From: Flavobacteriales bacterium UBA2669
Lineage (GTDB): Bacteria > Bacteroidota > Bacteroidia > Flavobacteriales_E > Vicingaceae
NCBI GenBank assembly: GCA_002359215.1
Contig: DEMN01000012.1
Span: forward strand, 769,786 to 833,785
Direction: 5' to 3'
DNA length: 64,000 bases
Both the position numbers and the translations under genes were made by a program. Positions 8,957-17,621 of this stretch are shown one piece after another; the stretch's first letter is position 1, and every line of letters starts with the position of its first letter. The notes under the pieces were generated by a model. That model made no database searches. It was not told the origin of the DNA and saw nothing but the letters and a program-made list of their open reading frames with translations.

Positions 8957-9820
8957 ATGAGACAACTTAAAATTACACAGCAAATCACCAAAAGAGAAAG
9001 CAGGTCACTTGAGAAGTATTTGCAAGAGGTTTCTCGTGAGGGTATGATTACAGCTGATGAAGAAGTAGAGTTAGCACAAAAAATCAAAGAAGGAGACGAG
9101 AGAGCTTTAGATAAATTAGTTCGTTCTAACTTAAGGTTTGTTATTTCTGTTGCAAAACAGTATCAAAACACAGGTCTTACTTTAGAAGATTTAATTAATG
9201 AAGGAAACTTAGGATTGATAGAAGCAGCCAAAAGATATGATCATACCAAGGGGTTTAAATTCATTTCTTATGCTGTATGGTGGATTAGACAAAGTATCCT
9301 TAAAGCTGCTGCTGATAACTCAAGAACCATTAGATTACCTCATAATAGATTAGGTGAAATTCAAAAAATAAATAGAGCTTCAAGTGAATTTGAACAAACT
9401 ATGGAAAGAGAACCTACAGATGAGGAATTGAGCGAAATTTTAGATATGGATATTGAGAAAATCCAAAACTCAAGAAAAATGTCTAAAAAGCAATCTTCTC
9501 TTGATGCACCAATGGCTAATGATGATGATAACAATAGTTTGGTAAGCGTTATAGAAAGTGAAGATTCTCCTGCTCCAAATGATTTGTTAATTCACGAGTC
9601 TTTATCTACAGACATTGAAAGAACATTACAGTTCTTAAAAGGAATGGAAGCCGAAGTTATTAGGTTGTTCTACGGACTTAGCGACAGAAAAGAAATGACG
9701 CTTGAAGAAATAGGAAATCATTTTGGTTTAACTAGAGAAAGAATTAGACAAATAAAAGAAAGAGGTTTAAGAAGATTGAAAAGACTTTCAAGAACTAATA
9801 ACCTTCAAACTTATTTATAA
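8957..9820 (+). CDS. rpoD: Primary RNA polymerase sigma factor (RpoD/SigA type)
   Basis: The 287-residue product has the architecture of the Bacteroidetes housekeeping sigma factor: no acidic region 1.1, region 1.2 at about 15-45, and region 2 with NLRFVISVAKQYQ, DLINEGNLGLIEAAKRYD and the aromatic YAVWWIRQSI (core binding and -10 melting). Region 3 lies at about 140-190, and region 4 contains the helix-turn-helix LEEIGNHFGLTRERIRQIKE. It directs transcription from TTTG/TAnnTTTG promoters, the motif seen repeatedly in this window. The gene ends in a strong intrinsic terminator 28 bases downstream. A group 2 paralogue cannot be ruled out from one window, but length and sequence fit the primary factor. 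Confidence 0.93.
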   Translation: MRQLKITQQITKRESRSLEKYLQEVSREGMITADEEVELAQKIKEGDERALDKLVRSNLRFVISVAKQYQNTGLTLEDLINEGNLGLIEAAKRYDHTKGFKFISYAVWWIRQSILKAAADNSRTIRLPHNRLGEIQKINRASSEFEQTMEREPTDEELSEILDMDIEKIQNSRKMSKKQSSLDAPMANDDDNNSLVSVIESEDSPAPNDLLIHESLSTDIERTLQFLKGMEAEVIRLFYGLSDRKEMTLEEIGNHFGLTRERIRQIKERGLRRLKRLSRTNNLQTYL

Positions 9821-9840
9821 TTTTAGGGTTAACATTCATA

Positions 9841-9874
9841 AAAAAAACACCTTGCATTGCAAGGTGTTTTTTTT
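9841..9874 (+). terminator. Rho-independent terminator after rpoD
   Basis: CACCTTGC (9848-9855) pairs perfectly with GCAAGGTG (9859-9866) across an ATT loop. Flanking A and T tracts extend the stem, and eight T follow (9867-9874). The A tract on the other side may let it act for the convergent esterase gene too. Confidence 0.93.
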
Positions 9875-9896
9875 ATGCTTTTAAAAATAGAGGATA

Positions 9897-11033
9897 CTAA
9901 TTTTTAATAAACTTTTTAGTAATTATTTCTTCTTCTATGTTAAGTTGAATAAAGTAAATTCCTTTATCTAACTCGTTTAAAGAAAAACTAAGTTGATTTA
10001 TTTCAATAGTTTTTACCAATTTGCCAGTTAAATCATAAACTAATGTGGCTTTAGTAAGGTTTTTCATGGTCTTAATGGTCAGAAAATTTTCAGTCGGATT
10101 AGGAAAAATTTCTACAGTTGTATTTGAACCAATTTGGTTAATGTAGGTAGGGTTTATTTTTCCATTAAGATCATATTGAGCAAAAAATTGCCATATCTTT
10201 TCGGAAGCGTTTAAATCATGATTAGTAACGCCTATATTTACGGGAGCTCCCGGCCAAGTATGTCCTCCATCAATAATTTTATAATGTTCTATTTCTATAC
10301 CGTTGTTTCCACTCTGGTAAACATAATGTTCGGCAGTACAACCATCTGAAGTGTTTATATTAGGCACATTACTAAAAACAGCTGTTGCATTACATTGATT
10401 AAAATTAACCCAGTAATTTAGCACACTAGTAATAGATGCAATTCCAGTTGATCCATTATAAGGAACTGTAGCATCTGCCGTACCGTGAATTTCCATAACG
10501 GGGGTAGGGTGTTGTGGACTACAATTTAATGATTGATTAGCATTCATGGAACCAGTTACAGAAGCTATAGCTGCAATTCTGTTACTTAAAGAACAAGCTA
10601 AGGTATAACTCATAAAGCCACCATTAGACATACCTGTGCTATAAACTCTATTTTGATTGATATTGTATTGAGCAGATAGTGAATCTATAAGAGCAGCTGT
10701 AAATCCGATATCATCAACAGTTCCTCCCCAATCTGCATTCCAATAGGGTTGGTTATTTCAATCTAAAGTTCCCATAGGGTGAACTAAAATAAAGTTGGCA
10801 GTATCTGCAATAGCTCTAAAATCTCCATAATACATTTGTGCATTAGCATTGCTTGTGTAACCATGAAAGTTCAATACTAAGGGAGTTGCATTAGCAGCAT
10901 TATAAGTAGCTGGAACATATAAAATGTAAGTTCGGTAAATGCCATTGTGAAAAATGCTATCGTTAATAGTTTGCTGAGCAGAAATTAAAGAACTCAAAAA
11001 GAATAATAAAATAAAAAGGTAAATTCTCATCAT
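9897..11033 (-). pseudogene. Secreted LpqC/PHB-depolymerase-like esterase with T9SS sorting domain, interrupted by one UGA
   Basis: A signal peptide (IYLFILLFFLSSLISAQ) starts an alpha/beta-hydrolase of the polyhydroxybutyrate depolymerase/LpqC type. The nucleophile elbow GMSNGGF, the acid in GTADATVPY and the histidine in DGGHTWPG are all intact. The last 75 residues form a T9SS type A sorting domain (FPNPTENFLTI to KKFIKN). At codon 92 (bases 10760-10758) a single in-frame TGA follows MGTLD, and the same frame continues immediately with NNQPYWNADWGG. No shift is needed to join the halves, so the lesion is one base. It is either a recent nonsense mutation, a sequencing error or read-through. 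An intact product would be a surface or secreted esterase acting on polyesters, feruloyl esters or acetylated glycans. Confidence 0.85.
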
Positions 11034-11071
11034 TAGCTTATTTTAGTTAAATAGTTGATAAAGTTATAAAA

Positions 11072-11104
11072 AAAAGAGGCTAAAATTATGTTTTAGCCTC
11101 TTTT
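11072..11104 (-). terminator. Terminator of the inositol-lipid operon
   Basis: AAAAGAGGCTAAAA (11072-11085) and TTTTAGCCTCTTTT (11091-11104) form a 14-bp perfect stem with a five-base loop. On the minus strand it is followed by a T tract, as expected for termination after the synthase gene ending at 11126. Confidence 0.85.
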
Positions 11105-11125
11105 CTATTTTGTTAAGATTTAAAA

Positions 11126-12436
11126 TTAATCTTCGTAATCTAATCCTAAATGAGTGATTAATTCTTCTCCTTGTAGGTGTCTTAGCGTGTTAAGCAATTT
11201 CATTTCTTGTTTAAAAATATCATGCATTGGTTTTAACCCTGCAACTTTTTCTTGTGGGAATTTAAAGTAGAATGATAACCATTCCTGAACACCCGACATA
11301 TTTGCACGTTGAGCTAAATCTAAGAAAATAGCTAAATCAACAACAAGTGGTGCAGCTAAAATGGAATCTCTACATAAGAAATCAATTTTAATTTGCATTT
11401 TGTAACCTAACCAACCAAAGATATCAATATTATCCCATCCTTCTTTATTATCTCCATGAGGAGGATAGTAGTTAATTCTTACTTTGTGGTATAAATCTTT
11501 ATATAAATCAGGATTTTGTTCTGGTTCTAAAATTTGTTCTAACACACCTAACTTTGAGACTTCTTTTGATTTGAAACTATTTGGATCATCTAATACTTCT
11601 CCATCTCTGTTTCCTAATATATTGGTTGAAAACCAACCGGCTATACCTAAGTTACGTGTTTTTAATCCTGGAGCAACTATCGTTTTCATTAAGGTTTGTC
11701 CAGTTTTAAAATCTTTACCGCAAATTGGCACATTATTGTTTTTAGCTAATTTAACTAAAGCAGGAATATCAGCTGAAAGGTTTGGTGCGCCATTAGCGTA
11801 AGGTACTTTCTCCATAATGGCAGCATAAGCATAAATCATGCTTGGAGGAATATTTACATCATTATTTTTTAAACCAGCTTCTAAGCTTTCAATTGTTTGA
11901 TGAACCTCACTTTCTTGGATGTAAATTTCTGTGGAACCACACCAAACCATTACTAGTCTCTCACAATTGTTGTTAGCTTTAAAATCTCTAATATCCTGAC
12001 GAACTTGCTCTGCTAATTCCCACTTTGTAGCAGCTTTTTTAACATTTGGTCCATCTAGTTTTGTAACGTAATGTTTGTCAAAAACGGCTTTCATTGGCTT
12101 AATAGCTTCCAAATCTGGTTTTAATTGTTCTAATAAGTATCTATCTAAAACACCTGCATTAACAGCTGCTTGATACATGTTATCTTCAAAGATATCCCAT
12201 CCTCCAAAAGCAATATTGTTAATGTCTGCCAATGGAATAAAATCCTTAATTAACGGAGAGTTGTTATCTGTTCTTTTACCAATTCTAATTCTTCCCATTT
12301 GGGTAGTTGAACCAATGGGTTTAGAAATTCCTTTATTAACCGCTAGGACTCCAGCTATAACAGTTGTTGAAATAGCTCCCATTCCTGGTAAAAGAATACC
12401 TAATTTACCTTCTGGTTGTTTAATGTTTGATGCCAT
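11126..12436 (-). CDS. ino1: Myo-inositol-1-phosphate synthase
   Basis: This 436-residue protein belongs to the NAD-dependent inositol-3-phosphate synthase family, which converts glucose 6-phosphate to inositol phosphate. The N-terminal dinucleotide-binding loop GILLPGMGAIST, the signature GKDFKTGQT near 242-250 and the active-site segment WFSTNILGNRDG are all present. The length fits the bacterial form. It is the last gene of a four-gene minus-strand operon, 17 bases after the stop of the PAP2/Aur1-like gene, and is followed by a terminator. Its inositol phosphate would be the polar acceptor for the CDP-alcohol phosphotransferase encoded first in the operon. The organism therefore most likely makes inositol lipids de novo. 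Confidence 0.95.
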   Translation of the reverse strand: MASNIKQPEGKLGILLPGMGAISTTVIAGVLAVNKGISKPIGSTTQMGRIRIGKRTDNNSPLIKDFIPLADINNIAFGGWDIFEDNMYQAAVNAGVLDRYLLEQLKPDLEAIKPMKAVFDKHYVTKLDGPNVKKAATKWELAEQVRQDIRDFKANNNCERLVMVWCGSTEIYIQESEVHQTIESLEAGLKNNDVNIPPSMIYAYAAIMEKVPYANGAPNLSADIPALVKLAKNNNVPICGKDFKTGQTLMKTIVAPGLKTRNLGIAGWFSTNILGNRDGEVLDDPNSFKSKEVSKLGVLEQILEPEQNPDLYKDLYHKVRINYYPPHGDNKEGWDNIDIFGWLGYKMQIKIDFLCRDSILAAPLVVDLAIFLDLAQRANMSGVQEWLSFYFKFPQEKVAGLKPMHDIFKQEMKLLNTLRHLQGEELITHLGLDYED

Positions 12437-12453
12437 GTTTGTTATTTAGTTAT

Positions 12454-13359
12454 TTATATTTTTTGCGAGTAGCTTACTACCCAATTCTTTACTTTTTTAT
12501 TTTTAATGATTATCCGTTCAAAAATGAATAAGCCAGTTAAAGCACATAAGGTTCCTGCTAGTATATCAATTATATAATGATGAAATGAATATACTGCTGC
12601 AAACCAAATTCCCATTAAAAAGAGGGCAAATATAATAATTCCTGAACGTAATTTTTGTTTAATTCCAAAGAATAAAACAATTATTGGATACGCAGAATGT
12701 AATGAAGGCATGGCCGCAAATACGTTGGCATTTTTCTCATATAAAGAGCGGAATAAATCTATCCCAAAAAACGTATCAAAACGAAGTAATCCTGCTGCAT
12801 TACCTGGAGTATTGTAAATAACTTCTGTTCCGTACTCATGAAAATACCACGGTGGAGCAGCAGGATAACTGTAGTAAATTATAAAGCCTAATAGGTTAAC
12901 AAATAAAAATGCTGCTAAAAACTGAATTAAAAGTTCTTTGTTTTTATAAAACAAATACAATGCAAATAGTAATGGAATAGGTACCCAATTGATGTAAAAA
13001 AATCCACTAAGCACATCTAAAAAAGTAGAGTTGTTGGTTAAAAAATATTCATTGGGTGTTACAAGTTGATTATTAAGTTCAATGCCAAACAACTCTTTTT
13101 CTAATAAATAAGGTTGTTCAATATAAATGGTATTGAATTCATAATTAGGAAAAACTCGCATAGAATCATAAATAACCCAGTAAATAATAAAAATAAAAAA
13201 GGCGGAGACTAATTTTCTGGTATAAACATGGGTTAAATATCCTCCTAAAACAATAAATAGTATTGCGAAATGATCAGGTCTAAGTCCTACAAAAAAATAA
13301 ACCCATAAAAAATAGAGGAGACAAAGAGCAAGTAGTATTAAGGTTTTATTGATTTTCAA
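12454..13359 (-). CDS. PAP2/Aur1-like membrane phosphatase or inositolphosphotransferase
   Basis: The protein has 301 residues with about six membrane segments. It carries YPAAPPW (165-171), MPSLHSAYP with H221, and SFHHYIID with H261 and D265. This is the arrangement of the PAP2_3 branch, which includes fungal inositol phosphorylceramide synthase Aur1, rather than the classic KxxxxxxRP/PSGH lipid phosphatases. In the inositol-lipid operon it may transfer phosphoinositol to ceramide or remove the extra phosphate from phosphatidylinositol phosphate; the sequence does not decide between these. There is no ATG: translation probably starts at TTG 13359 (context ATTTTG), six bases after the stop of the DUF4833 gene. 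Confidence 0.85.
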   Translation of the reverse strand: MKINKTLILLALCLLYFLWVYFFVGLRPDHFAILFIVLGGYLTHVYTRKLVSAFFIFIIYWVIYDSMRVFPNYEFNTIYIEQPYLLEKELFGIELNNQLVTPNEYFLTNNSTFLDVLSGFFYINWVPIPLLFALYLFYKNKELLIQFLAAFLFVNLLGFIIYYSYPAAPPWYFHEYGTEVIYNTPGNAAGLLRFDTFFGIDLFRSLYEKNANVFAAMPSLHSAYPIIVLFFGIKQKLRSGIIIFALFLMGIWFAAVYSFHHYIIDILAGTLCALTGLFIFERIIIKNKKVKNWVVSYSQKI

Positions 13360-13365
13360 AATAAA

Positions 13366-13938
13366 TTACTCTTCTTTGTTTACTATCTTTTCGTAGAGTG
13401 GTTTACCAGTTTTAATATCTTTCCCAAAAACTTCTACTGCAAAAATCTTAGGTAATATGCTTACATGCTCAGCAGTTACAAAAACCTTTTCAATACGGGC
13501 AGGTTTATTATTTATGATAGTAGCTACTTCTGGATGTCCATTTTTATCTTGGGTAATTACAAAATTCATATCTTTAAGAGATACAAGTGAAAAAACATAA
13601 GTATTTTCTCTATCTTTTAAAGGCTTGGCTTTTACGCCATAACCAAAAGTTTTTTCAACGGCTTTTAATTCTCTTTTATGTCCACCCTCTTGGTATCTTC
13701 TCCAAAAAACAATTACTGGTTCTTTTGGATCTAATTTTCCTTTAGAGTTAATGTTAGCAGCATAAACTACCGTATTGGTATTATAACTTTTTTGAATGTA
13801 GAAAAGCATTTTATCATCTTTAGGAATTGGATAACCTTCAAAAACTTTAATACGATTCTGATAGTTATCGTCATTAAAAATGAAAGAAGTCATTATCAAG
13901 AAAAGAAAGAGATAAGTTATTTTAAACTTTTTTTGCAT
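13366..13938 (-). CDS. DUF4833 protein of the inositol-lipid operon
   Basis: This 190-residue protein begins with a hydrophobic segment at about 8-22 that is a signal peptide or anchor, so it should act outside the cytoplasm. The body resembles DUF4833: FYIQKSYNTNTVVY, VFWRRYQEGGHKRELKAVE and FGYGVKAK are the best conserved-looking parts. No catalytic residues are evident. It lies between the CDP-alcohol phosphotransferase gene (stop two bases upstream of this start) and the PAP2/Aur1-like gene (six bases downstream). Spacing and order imply a dedicated role in inositol-lipid synthesis or handling, possibly as an accessory protein, but this rests on context only. Confidence 0.75.
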   Translation of the reverse strand: MQKKFKITYLFLFLIMTSFIFNDDNYQNRIKVFEGYPIPKDDKMLFYIQKSYNTNTVVYAANINSKGKLDPKEPVIVFWRRYQEGGHKRELKAVEKTFGYGVKAKPLKDRENTYVFSLVSLKDMNFVITQDKNGHPEVATIINNKPARIEKVFVTAEHVSILPKIFAVEVFGKDIKTGKPLYEKIVNKEE

Positions 13939-13940
13939 TA

Positions 13941-14645
13941 TTATAAATTTTCTTTTTTTGATAATTCCACTCTACAATGATTGAGCCGTTGTATGGCAGT
14001 AATATTAGAAAGTACAGCAACTAAAGTTACAGGTAATGTAAATATAGTAATATTTTCAAAAACAATAAGTGGTGATTTAGCAATTTTAACAGGTTCTATA
14101 ATATCAAAAAAGAAATAAAAAATACCACAAAACATGGCTGAAGTACCTATGGTAACTACTCTTGCCGGACGTTGCATCATGCCAACACTACAATCAATTC
14201 CTAAACCTTCGGCACGAGCTCTAATGTAACTTACCATCATAGAACCAATAAGTGCTATAAAAGCAAATAACGAACTTAAGAAAAAACTGTGTGCTACTAA
14301 ATAGTAACAAATTCCTAAAAACATTACCATTTCACTGTACCTATCTAAAACAGAATCGTATAAAGCTCCAAATTTGCTCGACATGTTACCAACCCTTGCT
14401 AACCTTCCATCAATCATATCAAACAAACCGGCAATTAAAATAGTAAAACCGCCCCAACCAACATAACTCATGTCGGTACGGTCCGCATATTTAGCTCCGA
14501 TAATAAAAATGACGGCAGCCAACATATTTAAAACTAATCCAAAAGAAGTAATCATATTGGGAGTAATACCAAGTTTAACCAGTAAGTTAATTAATGGATT
14601 AATAATGGTATAAATTACTTTTTGAGCTTTAATTTCTTCCGCCAT
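13941..14645 (-). CDS. CDP-alcohol phosphatidyltransferase, probable inositol-(phosphate) lipid synthase
   Basis: This 234-residue membrane enzyme has the full CDP-alcohol phosphotransferase signature D-x2-D-G-x2-A-R-x8-G-x3-D-x3-D, with D76, D79, D97 and D101 as metal and catalytic residues (FDMIDGRLAR and YDSVLDR). About six membrane segments are visible. The family joins CDP-diacylglycerol to an alcohol. With myo-inositol-phosphate synthase in the same operon the acceptor is probably inositol phosphate, giving phosphatidylinositol phosphate. ATG 14645 is preferred to an upstream TTG at 14669, because the -7 box lies only 10 bases before that TTG. It is the first gene of the operon. Confidence 0.9.
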   Translation of the reverse strand: MAEEIKAQKVIYTIINPLINLLVKLGITPNMITSFGLVLNMLAAVIFIIGAKYADRTDMSYVGWGGFTILIAGLFDMIDGRLARVGNMSSKFGALYDSVLDRYSEMVMFLGICYYLVAHSFFLSSLFAFIALIGSMMVSYIRARAEGLGIDCSVGMMQRPARVVTIGTSAMFCGIFYFFFDIIEPVKIAKSPLIVFENITIFTLPVTLVAVLSNITAIQRLNHCRVELSKKENL

Positions 14646-14678
14646 TTTTATCTTTTTGAGAGTATTCAATTAGATAAG

Positions 14679-14686
14679 CAAAAGTA
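14679..14686 (-). promoter_or_regulatory. -7 promoter element of the inositol-lipid operon
   Basis: TACTTTTG on the minus strand matches TAnnTTTG fully and lies 33 bases before the ATG at 14645. No clear TTTG box is seen at the usual distance. Confidence 0.55.
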
Positions 14687-14850
14687 AAAAAGTTTTTGAT
14701 ACTATTTTTTATTTATGAAAAGTTAAGAGAACCTGTATAGGTTTAAGATTTTATGTTGACATTAAAACCATTAAGTTCTTATTATCTTTTTTAGTCAAAA
14801 AAACAGTAATCTACAAACAAAATTTATTTTTCAATTCTCAAATATAACAC

Positions 14851-14881
14851 TTTGCTGTTGTTAATCTTTAATGTAATTTTA
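14851..14881 (+). promoter_or_regulatory. Promoter of valS
   Basis: TTTG (14851-14854) and TAATTTTA (14874-14881, one mismatch) are separated by exactly 19 bases, the Bacteroidetes consensus spacing. The ATG follows after 25 bases. Confidence 0.7.
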
Positions 14882-14906
14882 CGGCTCAATTTTAATTTTT
14901 TTATTA

Positions 14907-17537
14907 ATGAGCATCAACAATAAATACAACCCTACTGATATTGAAAAGAAATGGTACGACTACTGGATGAGAAATGATTTTTTCAGCTCAGTTCCGGATG
15001 AAAGAGAGCCATATACTATTGTAATTCCTCCACCAAACGTAACCGGAGTCTTACACATGGGACACATGCTCAATAATACCATTCAGGATGTATTGATTCG
15101 TAGGGCTAGAATGTTGGGCTACAATGCTTGTTGGGTACCGGGTACCGACCATGCTTCCATTGCTACAGAAACGAAAGTAGTAAATCTGTTGAGAGAGCAA
15201 GGAATTAATAAAAGAGATATCGGTAGAGAAAAGTTTTTAGAACATGCTTTTGAGTGGAAAGAAAAATACGGAGGTATTATTTTAGACCAACTAAAACGTT
15301 TAGGAGCAAGTTGCGATTGGAAGAGAACACGTTTTACTATGGAGTCCAAATTATCTGATGCGGTTATTCAATCATTTGTGGAACTATACAACAAAGGTTA
15401 TGTTTATAAAGATTGGAAAATAGTAAACTGGGATCCTAAAGCTCAAACAACGCTTTCTAACGAAGAGGTTATCCGTAAGGAAGTAAATTCCAACTTATAC
15501 TATGTAAAGTATAAAATTGTTGGTGAAGAAGGCTATGTAACTGTTGCAACTACTCGTCCCGAAACCATTATGGGCGATGTAGCAATTTGTGTACATCCAA
15601 AAGATGATAGGTATTTTCATTTACATGGAAAGAAAGTAATTGTTCCTATGGTTAATCGTGAAGTTCCTATTATTTGCGATGATTATATTGATAAAGAATT
15701 TGGTACAGGAATGTTAAAGGTTACTCCGGCTCATGATACTAACGATTATGAAATTGGATTAAGACATGGTTTGGAAGTGATAGATACTTTTAATGATGAT
15801 GGTACTATTAGCGAAGTAGCAGGAATATTTGTTGGTGAAGATAGATTTGTAGTACGTAAAAAAACGGCTGATTTGTTGCAAGAGCAAGGTTTGTTGGAGA
15901 AAACAGAACAAATTACCAATAATGTTGGTTATTCTGAAAGAAATCCTGATACAGTAGTAGAGCCAAAGCTATCTTTGCAATGGTTTGTGAAGATGGATGA
16001 AATGGTAAAACCAGCATTAGAACATGTAATGAATGATGATATTCAGCTGTTTCCGGCTAAGTTTAAAAATGTTTACCAACATTGGTTAGAAAACATTAGA
16101 GACTGGCCTATCTCTCGTCAATTGTGGTGGGGACAGCAAATTCCGGCTTTTTATTACAATGAGCAAAAAGATTTTGTAGTAGCCAAAACCAAAGAAGAAG
16201 CTTTGCAATTGGCTAAAGAAAAATCAGGCAATAATAATTTAGCAGAAAAGGATTTAATTCAAGATGAAGATGTATTAGATACATGGTTTTCATCATGGTT
16301 ATGGCCCATTTCTGTGTTTGATGGTTTTGAAGAAAATTCACCAGATTTCGATTATTATTACCCTACTAATGTATTGGTAACTGGTTGGGATATTATTTTC
16401 TTTTGGGTGGCTAGAATGGTTTTTGCAGGCTATGAGTTTAAAAATGAAAAGCCGTTTAAAGATGTTTATTTTACTGGAATGGTAAGAGATAAGCAACGCA
16501 GAAAAATGAGTAAATCTTTAGGGAATTCGCCTGATGCGTTGGCATTAATAGATCAATACGGAGCAGATGGTGTTCGCTTTGGAATGTTATCGTGTGCTGC
16601 AGCAGGAAACGATTTGTTGTTTGATGAGACACTCTGTGAGCAAGGTAGTAAATTTTCTACCAAAATGTGGAATGCTTTCCGTTTGGTAAAAGGTTGGGAG
16701 GTTGACACTAGCCTAGAACAACCCGAAAGTGCTAAAATTGCTATTGAATGGTTTGAATCTAAAATGAATGAAACCTTAGAAGCTATTAATGATAACTTTT
16801 CAAAATATCGTTTGTCGGATGCCTTGATGAGTACATATAAACTAATTTGGAATGACTTCTGTTCGTGGTATCTAGAGGGTGTAAAGCCTGAATATCAACA
16901 ACCAATAGATGCAATAACATTAAAAGCTACAATTACTTATTTTGAGCAGTTGTTGAAGATGTTACATCCATTTATGCCTTTTGTTACTGAAGAGTTATGG
17001 CAAAATTTAGAAGAAAGAAAAAATGGTGAAACCATTATGTTGTTGGATTTTCCTCAAGCAGGGAACATTAATGAAAGTGCAATAGAAGGAGGAGAAGATG
17101 GTAAAGAAATAATTTCAAACATTAGAAATATTAGAGCTAAATATAACATGTCACCAAAGCAAGATTTGACATTATATGTTAAGTCGAATAACGATTTATT
17201 TTTTAAAGAGTTGATTATTAAGTTAGGTAATATTCACTTGTATTATGATGACCAATGGAATGATGAAGGGGAAAAAACAGCTGAAAAATTTGTAATTAAA
17301 TCAACTGAATATGTTATCCCAATAGCTAGAAAAATAACTAATGAAGAAATTGAAAAAATTAAAACTGATTTGGAATATGCTAAAGGTTTGCTTGCTATTG
17401 TAGATAAAAAATTAGCCAATGAAAAGTTTGTTAATGGAGCACCAGAACAAGTTGTAGCAGCAGAAAAAAAGAAAAAAGCTGATGCTGAAGCAAAAATTAA
17501 AGTGCTAGAAGAACAGTTGATGAGTTTAAATAAGTAA
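14907..17537 (+). CDS. valS: Valyl-tRNA synthetase
   Basis: The 876-residue enzyme charges tRNA-Val. The class I signatures are present: a HIGH-type motif in NVTGVLHMGHML near 43-55 and KMSKSLGNSPD near 533. Between them lies the CP1 editing domain (VATTRPETIMGDVA, GTGMLKVTPAHDTNDYEIG), which hydrolyses mischarged Thr-tRNA. An anticodon-binding domain (MLHPFMPFVTEELW) and the C-terminal coiled coil typical of ValRS (about 805-875) follow. Full length, with no anomaly. It is convergent with porX, and only a weak hairpin lies between the two stops. Confidence 0.98.
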   Translation: MSINNKYNPTDIEKKWYDYWMRNDFFSSVPDEREPYTIVIPPPNVTGVLHMGHMLNNTIQDVLIRRARMLGYNACWVPGTDHASIATETKVVNLLREQGINKRDIGREKFLEHAFEWKEKYGGIILDQLKRLGASCDWKRTRFTMESKLSDAVIQSFVELYNKGYVYKDWKIVNWDPKAQTTLSNEEVIRKEVNSNLYYVKYKIVGEEGYVTVATTRPETIMGDVAICVHPKDDRYFHLHGKKVIVPMVNREVPIICDDYIDKEFGTGMLKVTPAHDTNDYEIGLRHGLEVIDTFNDDGTISEVAGIFVGEDRFVVRKKTADLLQEQGLLEKTEQITNNVGYSERNPDTVVEPKLSLQWFVKMDEMVKPALEHVMNDDIQLFPAKFKNVYQHWLENIRDWPISRQLWWGQQIPAFYYNEQKDFVVAKTKEEALQLAKEKSGNNNLAEKDLIQDEDVLDTWFSSWLWPISVFDGFEENSPDFDYYYPTNVLVTGWDIIFFWVARMVFAGYEFKNEKPFKDVYFTGMVRDKQRRKMSKSLGNSPDALALIDQYGADGVRFGMLSCAAAGNDLLFDETLCEQGSKFSTKMWNAFRLVKGWEVDTSLEQPESAKIAIEWFESKMNETLEAINDNFSKYRLSDALMSTYKLIWNDFCSWYLEGVKPEYQQPIDAITLKATITYFEQLLKMLHPFMPFVTEELWQNLEERKNGETIMLLDFPQAGNINESAIEGGEDGKEIISNIRNIRAKYNMSPKQDLTLYVKSNNDLFFKELIIKLGNIHLYYDDQWNDEGEKTAEKFVIKSTEYVIPIARKITNEEIEKIKTDLEYAKGLLAIVDKKLANEKFVNGAPEQVVAAEKKKKADAEAKIKVLEEQLMSLNK

Positions 17538-17621
17538 CTAATAAATTGTCTAGAAGATTACTAGCAGTCTAACATTATGTTTTATTGAAAGTCCTTGAAA
17601 GTAAGTTTCGCAAATTACTTA

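Noticed and set aside
10758..10760. Alternative genetic code with UGA read as tryptophan
   Set aside because: All other genes encode Trp with TGG and have no internal TGA, and two genes end with TGA.
17538..17621. Hairpin AAGTAA/TTACTT between valS and porX as a terminator
   Set aside because: The stem is only six A/T-rich pairs and no usable T tract follows in the right place.
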